Shown here one piece after another: positions 34,686 to 43,553 of a stretch of DNA of 64,000 bases. The notes under the pieces were generated by a model, which did not search any database, was not told the DNA's origin, and was given only the letters and a program-made list of their open reading frames with translations. The translations under genes and the position numbers were made by a program. Numbering within the stretch: the first letter of the stretch is position 1; each line of letters starts with the position of its first letter. The stretch is from an uncultured beta proteobacterium (lineage in GTDB: Bacteria; Pseudomonadota; Gammaproteobacteria; Burkholderiales; Burkholderiaceae_C): the NCBI GenBank assembly GCA_903838565.1, contig CAILZB010000051.1, positions 110,934 to 174,933 on the forward strand, read 5' to 3'.

Positions 34686-36152
34686 ATGAAAACCCTGAGC
34701 GGCCTGGACGCCTCTTTTCTCTACCTCGAGTGCGCCGAGGTGCCCATGCACGTGGGCTCGCTGCACCTGTATGAATTGCCCGAGGGTTTCACCGGCAGCT
34801 TTCATCAGGCGGTGCGCTCGCACGTGGCAGCACGCCTGCACCTGGTGCCCTTGTTCCGTCAACAGCTGGCGTCCATGCCACTGAACGTGGGCCACCCCTC
34901 CTGGGTGCGTGCCGAGGCCGTAGATCTGGACTTTCATGTGCGCAAGGCGGCGACAAAAAAACTGGGCGTGCGCGAGGTGCAGGCGCTGTGCGCGCAGCTG
35001 CACGCCCAGCTGCTGGACCGCAGCCGTCCGCTGTGGGAATTCCACATATTTGACCGGGTGGCCGCGCCCAGGGGCAAGCGCTACGGCGCCTTCTATTCCA
35101 AGATTCACCACGCGGCGCTGGACGGCAAGGCCGGCACCGTGCTCGCCAACGCGCTGCTGGACCTGAGCGCCACCCCGCGCGCCGTGGCCCCTCCTTCCTC
35201 GACTTCGGCGCAGCGCCGGCACCGGGACCTGAGCGCCGCCTCGATGGTGGGCCATGTGCTCACGGGTTCGCTCTCGCAATACCTCAAGCTGGTGCGCGCG
35301 CTGCCCGACGCGCTCGGTGCCGCTGGCGGCACGCTGCTGCAGCGCCTGCGCCAGGCACCGGACGCGAGCAAGGCGCCGCCGTTCTTTGCGCCGCTGACGC
35401 GCTTCAACGTCGCCGTCACACCGCAACGCAGTTTTGCCACGGCCAGCCTGCCGTTTGGGCCTTGCCGCGCCATGGCCAAGGCGCAGGGCATCTCGTTCAA
35501 CGATCTGCTGCTGTGGCTGTGTTCCACGGCCTTGCGCGACTTCCTGCTGCGGCACGACGGCGTGCCAAAGAAGTCGCTGGTGGCAGCGATGCCGGTGAGC
35601 CTGCGCGAAGACCAGAACCAGGAGCTCAACACCCAGGCTTCGATGACGCTGGTGCAGTTGGGCACCCAATACGCCGACCCGAAAAAGCGCATGCAGGCGA
35701 TCCTGACCTCCAGCGCCAAGGTCAGGGACGCGATGCACCAGCTCAAGGCCGTCCTGCCCACCGACTACCCTTCCTTGCTGGCGCCCTGGCTGGTGGGTGG
35801 CATCGGAAAGGCGCTGTTCAAGGCCTACAGCGCCACCGGCCTGTCGGCGCGCTTGCCGATGCCGTCCAACCTGGTGATCAGCAATGTGCCGGGACCGCAG
35901 GTGCCGCTGTACCTGGCCGGCGCGCGCATGCTGACTTTTCATCCGCTGTCGATCGTGATGCACGGCGTGGCGCTGAACATCACGGTGCAGACCTACGCCG
36001 GCAGCGTGGATTTCGGCCTGATCGCCGATGCCCGTGCCGTTCCCGGCGCCGATCTGCAGGCCATCGCCGACGCGCTGGGTCAGGCCTTCGAGCAGGCGCA
36101 GGCGCTGTTTCAGGATGCTGCGGTCGCGCACGGGACGCGGGCGGCTGACTGA
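34686..36152 (+). CDS. Wax ester synthase/diacylglycerol acyltransferase (WS/DGAT)
   Basis: A 488-residue acyltransferase. The catalytic motif HHxxxDG is present as KIHHAALDGKAG, and the C-terminal half has LVISNVPGPQVPLYLAGA and FHPLSIVMHGVALNITVQ, hallmark regions of the family. It transfers fatty acyl from CoA to alcohol or diacylglycerol, making storage lipid in the inner membrane or lipid droplets. It is flanked by two alpha/beta hydrolases that could use the product. Family length is about 450-500 residues, so it looks complete. Confidence 0.92.
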   Translation: MKTLSGLDASFLYLECAEVPMHVGSLHLYELPEGFTGSFHQAVRSHVAARLHLVPLFRQQLASMPLNVGHPSWVRAEAVDLDFHVRKAATKKLGVREVQALCAQLHAQLLDRSRPLWEFHIFDRVAAPRGKRYGAFYSKIHHAALDGKAGTVLANALLDLSATPRAVAPPSSTSAQRRHRDLSAASMVGHVLTGSLSQYLKLVRALPDALGAAGGTLLQRLRQAPDASKAPPFFAPLTRFNVAVTPQRSFATASLPFGPCRAMAKAQGISFNDLLLWLCSTALRDFLLRHDGVPKKSLVAAMPVSLREDQNQELNTQASMTLVQLGTQYADPKKRMQAILTSSAKVRDAMHQLKAVLPTDYPSLLAPWLVGGIGKALFKAYSATGLSARLPMPSNLVISNVPGPQVPLYLAGARMLTFHPLSIVMHGVALNITVQTYAGSVDFGLIADARAVPGADLQAIADALGQAFEQAQALFQDAAVAHGTRAAD

Positions 36153-36181
36153 AGGCGGGGAATGCGGTTATAAAACGCTCC

Positions 36182-36967
36182 ATGTCTTCCCCTTCTCACG
36201 CCGTCTCACACGCGGCGCCCAGCGCCTGGCTCATGGCCCTGGAGTTGCGCGCGTTCTGGGAGTTCGGCGCGGTGTTGCCGGCCTGGCCGATTCTGCAGCG
36301 GGCACCCACCGGCGACGGACACGCGGTGATCGTCTTCCCCGGTCTCTCGGCCAGCGATGCCTCGACCGCGCCGCTGCGCCACTACCTGGGCCGGCTCGGG
36401 CACAGCGTGTCGGGCTGGAACCAGGGCAACAACTTCGGCCCCAGGCCGGGCGTGCTGGAAGACGCACGGCATCAGGTGATCCAGGCCTTTCGCGCCAGCG
36501 GCGCTCGCCGCGTGAGCCTGATCGGCTGGAGCCTGGGCGGCATCTATGCGCGCGAGCTGGCCAAGGCCCTGCCCGACATGGTGCGCAGCGTCATCACGCT
36601 GGGAACGCCTTTCGCCGGCACACCCGAGAGCACCAATGCCTGGCGCCTGTACGAGCTCACCAGCGGGCGCGACATCCAGCGCGAAGTCGACCACTACGAT
36701 ATGCCCGGCGCGCCGCCCGTTCCCACGACCAGCCTGTACTCGCGCAGCGACGGTGTGGTCGCCTGGCAGGGCAGCATCCAGGCGCCGAGCAAGGTGAATC
36801 CGCACACCGAAAACATCGAGGTCGTGGCCAGCCATCTGGGCATCGGCCTGAACCCCAGCGCCTGGTGGGCCGTGGCCGACCGGCTGGCGCAACCGGTCGG
36901 TGGCTGGAAGCCTTTCGCGCGCAAGCGCGGGCTGCACGGACTTCTTTTTCCTGACCCGACGCGCTGA
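36182..36967 (+). CDS. Alpha/beta hydrolase, lipase-like
   Basis: A 261-residue hydrolase. The nucleophile elbow is GWSLGGIYAREL, the Asp is probably in YSRSDGVVAW, and the His in VASHLGIGLNP. The absence of a signal peptide suggests a cytoplasmic enzyme. It follows the wax ester synthase by 29 bases on the same strand, which suggests co-transcription and a role in lipid turnover. Its substrate is not known. Confidence 0.85.
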   Translation: MSSPSHAVSHAAPSAWLMALELRAFWEFGAVLPAWPILQRAPTGDGHAVIVFPGLSASDASTAPLRHYLGRLGHSVSGWNQGNNFGPRPGVLEDARHQVIQAFRASGARRVSLIGWSLGGIYARELAKALPDMVRSVITLGTPFAGTPESTNAWRLYELTSGRDIQREVDHYDMPGAPPVPTTSLYSRSDGVVAWQGSIQAPSKVNPHTENIEVVASHLGIGLNPSAWWAVADRLAQPVGGWKPFARKRGLHGLLFPDPTR

Positions 36968-36973
36968 CTGCCC

Positions 36974-38788
36974 TCAATCAGCGCTTTGTTGCAGCGCCCA
37001 CATCTGCGCGTAGCGGCCGCCCAGCGCGAGCAGTTGCGCATGGCTGCCGCGCTCGACGATGCGACCGGCGTCCATCACCAGGATCTCGTGCGCGTCGACC
37101 ACGGTGGAGAGGCGGTGCGCGATCACCAGCGTGGTCTTGTTTTGCGCGGCGCTTTGCAGTTCGGCCTGGATCGCGCGCTCGTTGGCTGAATCCAGCGCCG
37201 ACGTGGCTTCGTCAAAGATCAGGATCGGCGGGTTCTTCAACAGCGTGCGCGCAATCGCCACGCGCTGCTTCTCGCCGCCCGAGAGCTTCAGGCCGCGCTC
37301 GCCCACCATGGTGTCGTAGCCCTTGGGGGTGGCGGCGATGAAGCTGTGGATGTGGGCCGCGCGCGCCGCCTCTTCCACCTGCGCGCGGCTCGCTCCCGGC
37401 TGGCCGTAGGCGATGTTGTATTCCACGGTGTCGTTGAACAGCACCGTGTCCTGCGGCACGATGCCGATCGCAGCGCGCACGCTGGCCTGCGTCACCTGCC
37501 GGATGTCCTGGCCGGCGATGCGGATGCAGCCGCCGGTCACGTCGTAGAAGCGAAACAGCAGGCGCGCCAGCGTGGACTTGCCCGCGCCCGAGGGCCCGAC
37601 CACGGCCACGGTCTTGCCTGCGGGAATCTCAAAGCTCAGGTCGTGCAGGATGGGGCGCGAGGGCTCGTAGGCAAAGCTCACGTGCTCGTAGGCGACCGCG
37701 GCTTCGACGTGCTCCAGCGCCAGCGGCACAGCCCCCGGCGCGTCGGCGACCTCGTAGCCACGGTCCATGAGCCGGAACATCTTGTCCAGGTCGGTCAGGC
37801 TTTGCTTGATCTCGCGGTACAGCACGCCCAGGAAACCCAGCGGGATGTAGAGCTGGATCATGAAGGCGTTGATCATCACCAGGTCCCCCAGCGTCATGCG
37901 GCCCTCGACCACGCCCTGCGTGGCGCGCCACAGCATCGCCACCAGCGCCAGCGCGATCATCAGTTGCTGGCCGGTGTTGAGCAGGCTCAGCGTGCGCTGG
38001 CTGCGCAGCGCGGCGCGGCGATAGCGCTCCAGATTCTCGTCGTAGCGGCGCGCCTCGAACTCTTCGTTGTTGAAGTACTTCACCGTCTCGTAGTTCAGCA
38101 GCGAGTCCACGGCGCGGCTGTGTGCCGCGGAGTCGAGTTCGTTCATCTCCTTGCGGAATTGCGTGCGCCACTCGGTCACGGTGACCGTGAAGGCGATGTA
38201 GAAGACGAGGGCGACGATGGTGATGCCGGCGAACCAGACGTCGAACTTGACCGCCAGCAGCGTCAGCACCAGCGTGACTTCGATCAGCGTGGGCACGATG
38301 CTGTAGAGCGAATAGGAAATCAGCGAATGCACGCCGCGCGTGCCGCGTTCGATGTCGCGCGTCATGCCGCCGGTCTGGCGCTCCAGGTGAAAACGCAGGC
38401 TTAAAGCGTGCAGATGGCGAAACACCTGCAGCGTGATGGTGCGCGACGCGCCCTCGGTGGCCTTGGCAAAGACGAGTTCGCGCAATTCGGCAAAGAGCGA
38501 GGTGCACAGGCGCAGCAGCCCGTAAGCCATCAGCAGCGCCACCGGCACCACCAGCAGCGACTGCTGTGGCGTCAGCGTCAGGGCGTCGACCAGCTTCTTC
38601 AGCAGCAGCGGCACGCCCACGTTGGCCAGCTTGGCGCCCACCATGAACGCCAGCGCCGCCATGACGCGCCACTTGTACTGCCACAGATAGGGAAACAGGC
38701 GCGAGAGCGTGCTCCAGTCGGAGCGGGGCTCGGGTGCGGTGGAATTCATCGAGGGTGCCGCAGCATGGGATTCGCCGTGTCGGCGCAT
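36974..38788 (-). CDS. ABC exporter, fused membrane and ATPase domains (ATM1/HMT type)
   Basis: About 604 residues from the ATG at 38788; further in-frame starts exist at 38836 (GTG) and 38749. Six hydrophobic segments form the membrane domain, followed by an ABC domain with Walker A GPSGAGKST, signature LSGGEKQRVAI, and Walker B ILIFDEATSALD. It resembles the ATM1/HMT1 group, which exports glutathione-linked or metal-related compounds. Convergent with the hydrolase gene at 36182 and divergent from the thioesterase at 38861. Confidence 0.88.
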   Translation of the reverse strand: MRRHGESHAAAPSMNSTAPEPRSDWSTLSRLFPYLWQYKWRVMAALAFMVGAKLANVGVPLLLKKLVDALTLTPQQSLLVVPVALLMAYGLLRLCTSLFAELRELVFAKATEGASRTITLQVFRHLHALSLRFHLERQTGGMTRDIERGTRGVHSLISYSLYSIVPTLIEVTLVLTLLAVKFDVWFAGITIVALVFYIAFTVTVTEWRTQFRKEMNELDSAAHSRAVDSLLNYETVKYFNNEEFEARRYDENLERYRRAALRSQRTLSLLNTGQQLMIALALVAMLWRATQGVVEGRMTLGDLVMINAFMIQLYIPLGFLGVLYREIKQSLTDLDKMFRLMDRGYEVADAPGAVPLALEHVEAAVAYEHVSFAYEPSRPILHDLSFEIPAGKTVAVVGPSGAGKSTLARLLFRFYDVTGGCIRIAGQDIRQVTQASVRAAIGIVPQDTVLFNDTVEYNIAYGQPGASRAQVEEAARAAHIHSFIAATPKGYDTMVGERGLKLSGGEKQRVAIARTLLKNPPILIFDEATSALDSANERAIQAELQSAAQNKTTLVIAHRLSTVVDAHEILVMDAGRIVERGSHAQLLALGGRYAQMWALQQSAD

Positions 38789-38860
38789 AGGGTATGTTCT
38801 TTCTTTCGAGGGTATTGCGTGCCTGGCACCGTTCACCCGTGTGACTTAAGATTGTCGCCT

Positions 38861-39271
38861 ATGACAGCACAAACCCCACCCCAGCGCGTCCAGTTACCCA
38901 CCGACGAGGAACTGGTACTCAAGGTCATCCCCATGCCGGCCGACTGCAACGCCAACGGCGACATCTTCGGCGGCTGGGTCATGGCGCAGGTCGATCTGGC
39001 CGGGTCCGTGATCCCGGCACGCTACGCCAAGGGGCGCATGGCCACGGTGGCGGTGAAAGAGTTCATCTTCAAGCAGCCCGTGCGCGTGGGCGACATCCTG
39101 TCGTTCTACTCCAAGCTCACGCGCATCGGCCGCACCTCGATCACGGTCAAGGTCGAGGTCTACGCCGAGCGTTTCTCGGATCAGGGCCAGTACATCAAGG
39201 TGACGGAAGCTTCTGTGACCTACGTGGCGATCGACGAGAACGGACAGCCTCGGGAAGTTCCCAAGAGCTGA
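38861..39271 (+). CDS. Acyl-CoA thioesterase, YciA-like hotdog fold
   Basis: A 136-residue hotdog thioesterase. The active-site region is ANGDIFGGWVMAQVDLAG with the catalytic Asp of the YciA family, followed by VAVKEFIFKQPVRVGD. The family hydrolyses a wide range of acyl-CoAs in the cytoplasm. The start is the ATG at 38861; open frame to the left is an antisense reading of the exporter gene. It precedes a GGDEF-EAL gene by 77 bases. Confidence 0.9.
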   Translation: MTAQTPPQRVQLPTDEELVLKVIPMPADCNANGDIFGGWVMAQVDLAGSVIPARYAKGRMATVAVKEFIFKQPVRVGDILSFYSKLTRIGRTSITVKVEVYAERFSDQGQYIKVTEASVTYVAIDENGQPREVPKS

Positions 39272-39348
39272 GGCGCGCACTATGATCTGCGAAATTTCTG
39301 CCGGCACCGTGGACATGAACCTGCAACGCATCTGAACTCCTTGCGCCC

Positions 39349-42078
39349 ATGAAGTCGCCGCAGCAAAGCCTGTCCCGTTTTTCCCGCAGCCTTTGGCTGA
39401 CGGCGGGTTCGCTGGCGGTCTTTTGCGCCGTCTTCGCCTACTACGTCCATGCGGAAAAGCAGATCGATCGGGCCAACGAGTTGCGGCTGCAGTCCTTTCG
39501 GCTGGCCAGCGAACTGCGCCAGTCTTCCGACGACCTCACGCGCATGGTGCGCAGCTATGTGATCACCGGCGACCCGATCTACAAGCAGCATTACCAGGAA
39601 ATACTCGATATCCGGGAAGCAAGAGTGCCACGTCCTGCAGACTACGACGACATCTACTGGGACCTGGTGCTGGCCAACGATCGGTGGCCGCGCGCCAGCA
39701 GCGGGCAAGCGCTGCCCTTGCTGGAGTTGATGCGAAAGTCCGGATTTACCGACGCCGAGTTCGCCAAAGTGGCGCAGGCCAAGGCCAACTCCGATGCACT
39801 CACGGCGACCGAATTCGCTGCCATGAGTCTGGTCGAATCGGCCCCGGTGCAGCCGGAGGCAAGGCTGCGGGCCTCGCAGATGTTGCACGACGAGGCCTAT
39901 CAGCAGGCCAAGGCCAGCATCATGCAGCCGCTGAACGAATTGCAGCGGCTGATGGAACAGCGCACGTCCGATGCGGTGCAAGGCAGCGCGGACCTCGCCA
40001 CCTGGATACGCTGGGCTTTCGTGCTGCTCTGCCTGGTGCTGGGCGCCACGCTGTGGCGCGTCTACCGCAGCGTGCACCGCACGCTGGGCGGATCGGTGGA
40101 CGAATTGCACGCGCGCATCGCGCGCCTGGGAAGCGGGGACTTTTCCTCCCTGGTACCTGTCGCTCCGGGCCTGGAGTCCAGCGTGCTGGGCTGGCTGTCG
40201 GAAACCCGGATGGCGCTGGCGAAAATCGATGCCCAGCGCCTGGAGGAGCGGGCGAAGAATCAGCGCCTGACGCAGCTCTATGCCGCGTTGAGCCAGTGCA
40301 GTCAGGCCATCGTGCGCTGCCAAAGCGAGGCCGAGCTGTTCCCGCAGATCTGCCGCGACGCGGTGACCGTTGGTGGAATGAAGATGGCGTGGATTGGCCT
40401 GCTGGACCAGAACAGCAAGGCCGTCGTGCCGGTGGCCGCCTTCGGAGACGGAACCGAGTATCTGGAGGGCATCCGGATTTCGATCGATGCGTCGGAGCCG
40501 CAAGGGCGTGGCCCGGTGGGAACCTCGATGCGCGAGGACCGGCCCTACTGGTGCCAGGATTTCGAGCACGACCCGGCCACCGAACCCTGGCACGAACGCG
40601 GCGCCCGCCTGGGCTGGAAGGCCAGCGCCGGGCTGCCGCTGCACCGGGACGGTCGGGTCATTGGCTGCTTCTCGCTCTACATCGACTCGGTTGACGCCTT
40701 TGACGAAGCCGAGCGCAGCCTGCTGGTGGAAATGACCACGGATATCGACTTCGCCTTGAACGGATATGTGAAGGAAGCGCATATCCATCGGCTGGCCAAT
40801 TACGACGCCCTCACCGGGCTGCCGAACCGGCTGCTGCTGAACGACCGCATGCTGCACGCCATCACCATGGCGCAGCGAAATCAAAGCTCGCTGGCGGTGA
40901 TGTTTCTGGACCTGGACCACTTCAAGGACATCAACGACACGCTCGGCCACAGCGTCGGTGACGGTTTGCTGATCGAGATGGCCCGCCGCCTGAAGGCCAC
41001 ACTGCGCGAAGAAGACACCGTCACCCGCCTGGGCGGCGATGAGTTCATCCTGCTGCTGCCAGGGAACGACGGCAACAGCGCCGCACAGGTGGCAGAGAAA
41101 TTGATTCAAGCCATCACCCATTCCTTCAGTACGCCGGAGCAGGAGCTGAGCGTGAGCGCGTCCATCGGCATCGCCATCTATCCGGACGACGGCGAGGATT
41201 TCGAGACGCTGTCCAAGAACGCCGACACCGCGATGTACCGCGTGAAGCAGGAGGGGCGCAACGGCTATCGCTTCTTCACCGCAGAAATGCAGGCGCATTC
41301 CGTGCGCAAGCTGCAGCTGGAAAACGCGCTGCGCCAAGCGCTGGCGAACAATCAGATGACGCTGCATTACCAGCCGCAACTGGCGCTCCAAGGCGGGCGC
41401 ATCGTTGGCGCCGAAGCGCTGCTGCGCTGGCAGCATCCGGAGCTGGGCCAGGTGTCGCCAGCCGAGTTCATTCCTGTGGCCGAAGCCAACGGGTTGATCC
41501 TTCCCATCGGCGAATGGGTGCTGCAAACGGCGGTGCGGCAGATCAAGACCTGGATCGATCAGGGCCTGGGCCCGATGGTGATGGCGGTCAACCTGTCTGT
41601 GGCGCAGTTCCGTCACCCCGCGCTGCCCGAGCTCGTGAGCCGCATTCTGGACCAGGCGCAGTTGCCGCCCGAATACCTGGAGCTGGAACTGACCGAAGGC
41701 GTGGCGATGGAGAATCCGCTGGGCGCGATCGCCGTCATGGACCGGCTGCACGAACGCGGTGTGCGCATGTCGATCGACGACTTCGGCACGGGCTATTCTT
41801 CGCTCAACTACCTCAAGCGTTTCAAGGTCTACAAGCTCAAGATCGACCAGTCCTTCGTGCGCGACATCAGCACCGACCCTGAAGACAAGGCCATCGTCAG
41901 CGCGGTCATCAGCATGGCCAGGAGCCTGGGCCTGAAGACCATCGCAGAGGGCGTGGAAACGCAGGGTCAGCTGGAGTTCCTGCGCGAGCAGGGTTGCGAC
42001 GAAGTGCAGGGCTACTACTTCAGCCGGCCGTTGCCGGCGCAGCAGTTCGAGGCATTCGTGCGGGAGCGTGACCTCTAA
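39349..42078 (+). CDS. Membrane-bound GAF-GGDEF-EAL cyclic-di-GMP protein
   Basis: A 909-residue protein. A first membrane segment (LTAGSLAVFCAVFAYYVHA) and a second (WAFVLLCLVLGATLWRVY) flank a helical periplasmic domain; a HAMP-like linker, a GAF domain (residues about 300-460, with AIVRCQSEAELFPQICRD), GGDEF from residue 562 with an intact RxxD inhibitory site (REED), and EAL from residue 689 (GAEALLRW) follow. Both enzyme motifs are intact. The second such protein in the window, it is homologous in its enzymatic half to that at 17533 but has GAF in place of PAS. Confidence 0.9.
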   Translation: MKSPQQSLSRFSRSLWLTAGSLAVFCAVFAYYVHAEKQIDRANELRLQSFRLASELRQSSDDLTRMVRSYVITGDPIYKQHYQEILDIREARVPRPADYDDIYWDLVLANDRWPRASSGQALPLLELMRKSGFTDAEFAKVAQAKANSDALTATEFAAMSLVESAPVQPEARLRASQMLHDEAYQQAKASIMQPLNELQRLMEQRTSDAVQGSADLATWIRWAFVLLCLVLGATLWRVYRSVHRTLGGSVDELHARIARLGSGDFSSLVPVAPGLESSVLGWLSETRMALAKIDAQRLEERAKNQRLTQLYAALSQCSQAIVRCQSEAELFPQICRDAVTVGGMKMAWIGLLDQNSKAVVPVAAFGDGTEYLEGIRISIDASEPQGRGPVGTSMREDRPYWCQDFEHDPATEPWHERGARLGWKASAGLPLHRDGRVIGCFSLYIDSVDAFDEAERSLLVEMTTDIDFALNGYVKEAHIHRLANYDALTGLPNRLLLNDRMLHAITMAQRNQSSLAVMFLDLDHFKDINDTLGHSVGDGLLIEMARRLKATLREEDTVTRLGGDEFILLLPGNDGNSAAQVAEKLIQAITHSFSTPEQELSVSASIGIAIYPDDGEDFETLSKNADTAMYRVKQEGRNGYRFFTAEMQAHSVRKLQLENALRQALANNQMTLHYQPQLALQGGRIVGAEALLRWQHPELGQVSPAEFIPVAEANGLILPIGEWVLQTAVRQIKTWIDQGLGPMVMAVNLSVAQFRHPALPELVSRILDQAQLPPEYLELELTEGVAMENPLGAIAVMDRLHERGVRMSIDDFGTGYSSLNYLKRFKVYKLKIDQSFVRDISTDPEDKAIVSAVISMARSLGLKTIAEGVETQGQLEFLREQGCDEVQGYYFSRPLPAQQFEAFVRERDL

Positions 42079-42086
42079 TCAGTTGA

Positions 42087-42123
42087 GGACCGAGCAAAGT
42101 TCGCTGCGCGTAACTCTTGGTCC
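42087..42123. terminator. Weak hairpin between convergent genes
   Basis: GGACCGAG (42087-42094) and CTTGGTCC (42116-42123) pair over eight bases with one G-T wobble, separated by a 21-base loop. It lies between the 3' ends of the GGDEF-EAL gene and the leftward thioesterase gene. There is no T tract, so this is a tentative call. Confidence 0.3.
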
Positions 42124-42136
42124 GTCCCGCAAGTTC

Positions 42137-42625
42137 TCAGGAAACGATGTAGGCGCCCGAGCCGGTGGACAGCAGCTTGCCGTCGGCGCCGAAGAATTCC
42201 ATGCGGGTCGAGGCCACGCGCGAACCCAGGCGCATGACCTCGGCGCGCAGCTCGAAGTACTCGCCGATGCCGGGGCGCAGATAGTCGATGCGCAGGTCGA
42301 TCGTGCCCAGCTTGGAGAAGCGGTGCAAGCGCTCCAGCGGCGACTCGTCCATGTGGCGCGCACCGATGGCCGCCATCACCGCCAGTCCGCCCATGGCGTC
42401 CAGCCCCGCGCTGATGACGCCGCCGTGAATCCGGTTGTAGGCGGGATGCCCCACCAGTTCATGGCGCATGTCGATGCGCCCGACGGCGCGCTGCGGCGTG
42501 AGCTGCGTGATCTTCAACCCCAGCGTGCGGTTGAAGACAATGGAATTTTCGAAGATGTCCTTCAGGCCGGCGATGAACTCGGGCTCGAATTCGATCACGG
42601 CGGATTTCTTGGTGGATTGGGGCAT
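42137..42625 (-). CDS. Hotdog-fold thioesterase, YiiD C-terminal type
   Basis: A 162-residue hotdog protein. The helix motif HGGVISAGLDAMGGLAVMAA is typical of PaaI/YiiD-C thioesterases. It is 80 bases downstream of the enoyl-CoA hydratase gene and probably the last member of the beta-oxidation gene set, where it could release CoA from acyl-CoA. The specific substrate is unknown. Confidence 0.85.
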   Translation of the reverse strand: MPQSTKKSAVIEFEPEFIAGLKDIFENSIVFNRTLGLKITQLTPQRAVGRIDMRHELVGHPAYNRIHGGVISAGLDAMGGLAVMAAIGARHMDESPLERLHRFSKLGTIDLRIDYLRPGIGEYFELRAEVMRLGSRVASTRMEFFGADGKLLSTGSGAYIVS

Positions 42626-42705
42626 GGGCTGATTGTCACCGCTTCGTGCCCGCAGGCGATCAGAAGCTCGAGGAGTCGGGCTTTCTCTTGTCTTGAAAGC
42701 GCCGG

Positions 42706-43470
42706 TTAAAAGCTTGAGAAATCAGGGCGTCGCTTTTCCATGAAGGCGCTGAAGGCTTCGCGCGCCGCGGGCTCGCGCATCATGCGCCCGAAGCTCAGGG
42801 CTTCCTCGTCCATGCGTTCCGCCACCGCCGCACCCTGGGTCTTCTTCATCAGGCGCTTGGTTTCCAGCAGCGAACTCATCGGCTTGCTGGCGAGCTTGAG
42901 GGCTTGGCGCTGCGCCAGCGCATTCGCCTCGGCGGGCGGGACGATGCGGTTGATCATGCCGATCTCCAGCGCGGTCTCGGCCATGAAGGGTTCGCCCAGC
43001 AGCAGCGCTTCGGCCGCGCGCGGGTAACCCATGAGCTGGGGCACCAGCAGGCTGGAAGCGGCCTCGGGGCACACGCCCAGGTTCACGAACGGCAGCGAGA
43101 ACGCCGCGTTGTCACCGGCATAGACCAGGTCGCAGTGCAGCAACAGCGTCGTGCCGATGCCCACCGCCGGGCCGCAGACCGAGGCCACGATCGGTTTTGC
43201 AAAGGCGCTGATGCCGCGCAGGAAGCGGAACACCGGCGAGTCCAGTGTGGCCGGGGGCGCGTTCAGGAAATCCGCGATGTCGTTGCCCGCGGAGAAGATG
43301 GTCTCGTGCCCCTGGATCACCACGGCGCGCACGGCGCTGTCCGTGCCCGCCTGCGCCAGCGCATCGGCCAGTGCGGCGTACATGGCGATGGTGAGGGAGT
43401 TCTTCTTCACCACGCGGTTCAGCGTGAGCGTCATGACACCGGCTTCGGTGTGGCTGAGGATATCGGTCAT
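42706..43470 (-). CDS. Enoyl-CoA hydratase/isomerase family protein
   Basis: A 254-residue crotonase-fold enzyme. The CoA and oxyanion-hole regions are FSAGNDIADF and CGPAVGIGTTLLLHCDLVYA, and the second helix region is PFVNLGVCPEAASSLL. The start ATG at 43470 is fixed by family alignment; upstream frame is a reading of the thiolase gene. It follows the thiolase by 83 bases. A hydratase role in fatty-acid oxidation fits, but isomerase activity is possible. Confidence 0.88.
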   Translation of the reverse strand: MTDILSHTEAGVMTLTLNRVVKKNSLTIAMYAALADALAQAGTDSAVRAVVIQGHETIFSAGNDIADFLNAPPATLDSPVFRFLRGISAFAKPIVASVCGPAVGIGTTLLLHCDLVYAGDNAAFSLPFVNLGVCPEAASSLLVPQLMGYPRAAEALLLGEPFMAETALEIGMINRIVPPAEANALAQRQALKLASKPMSSLLETKRLMKKTQGAAVAERMDEEALSFGRMMREPAAREAFSAFMEKRRPDFSSF

Positions 43471-43553
43471 GGAGTTGTTCCCGGTTGTAATTCGCGCCCT
43501 GCACCCTAGCCCTCTCCCCGGCGGGGCGAGGGAAAAGGAGGCTGCTTCCAGTC

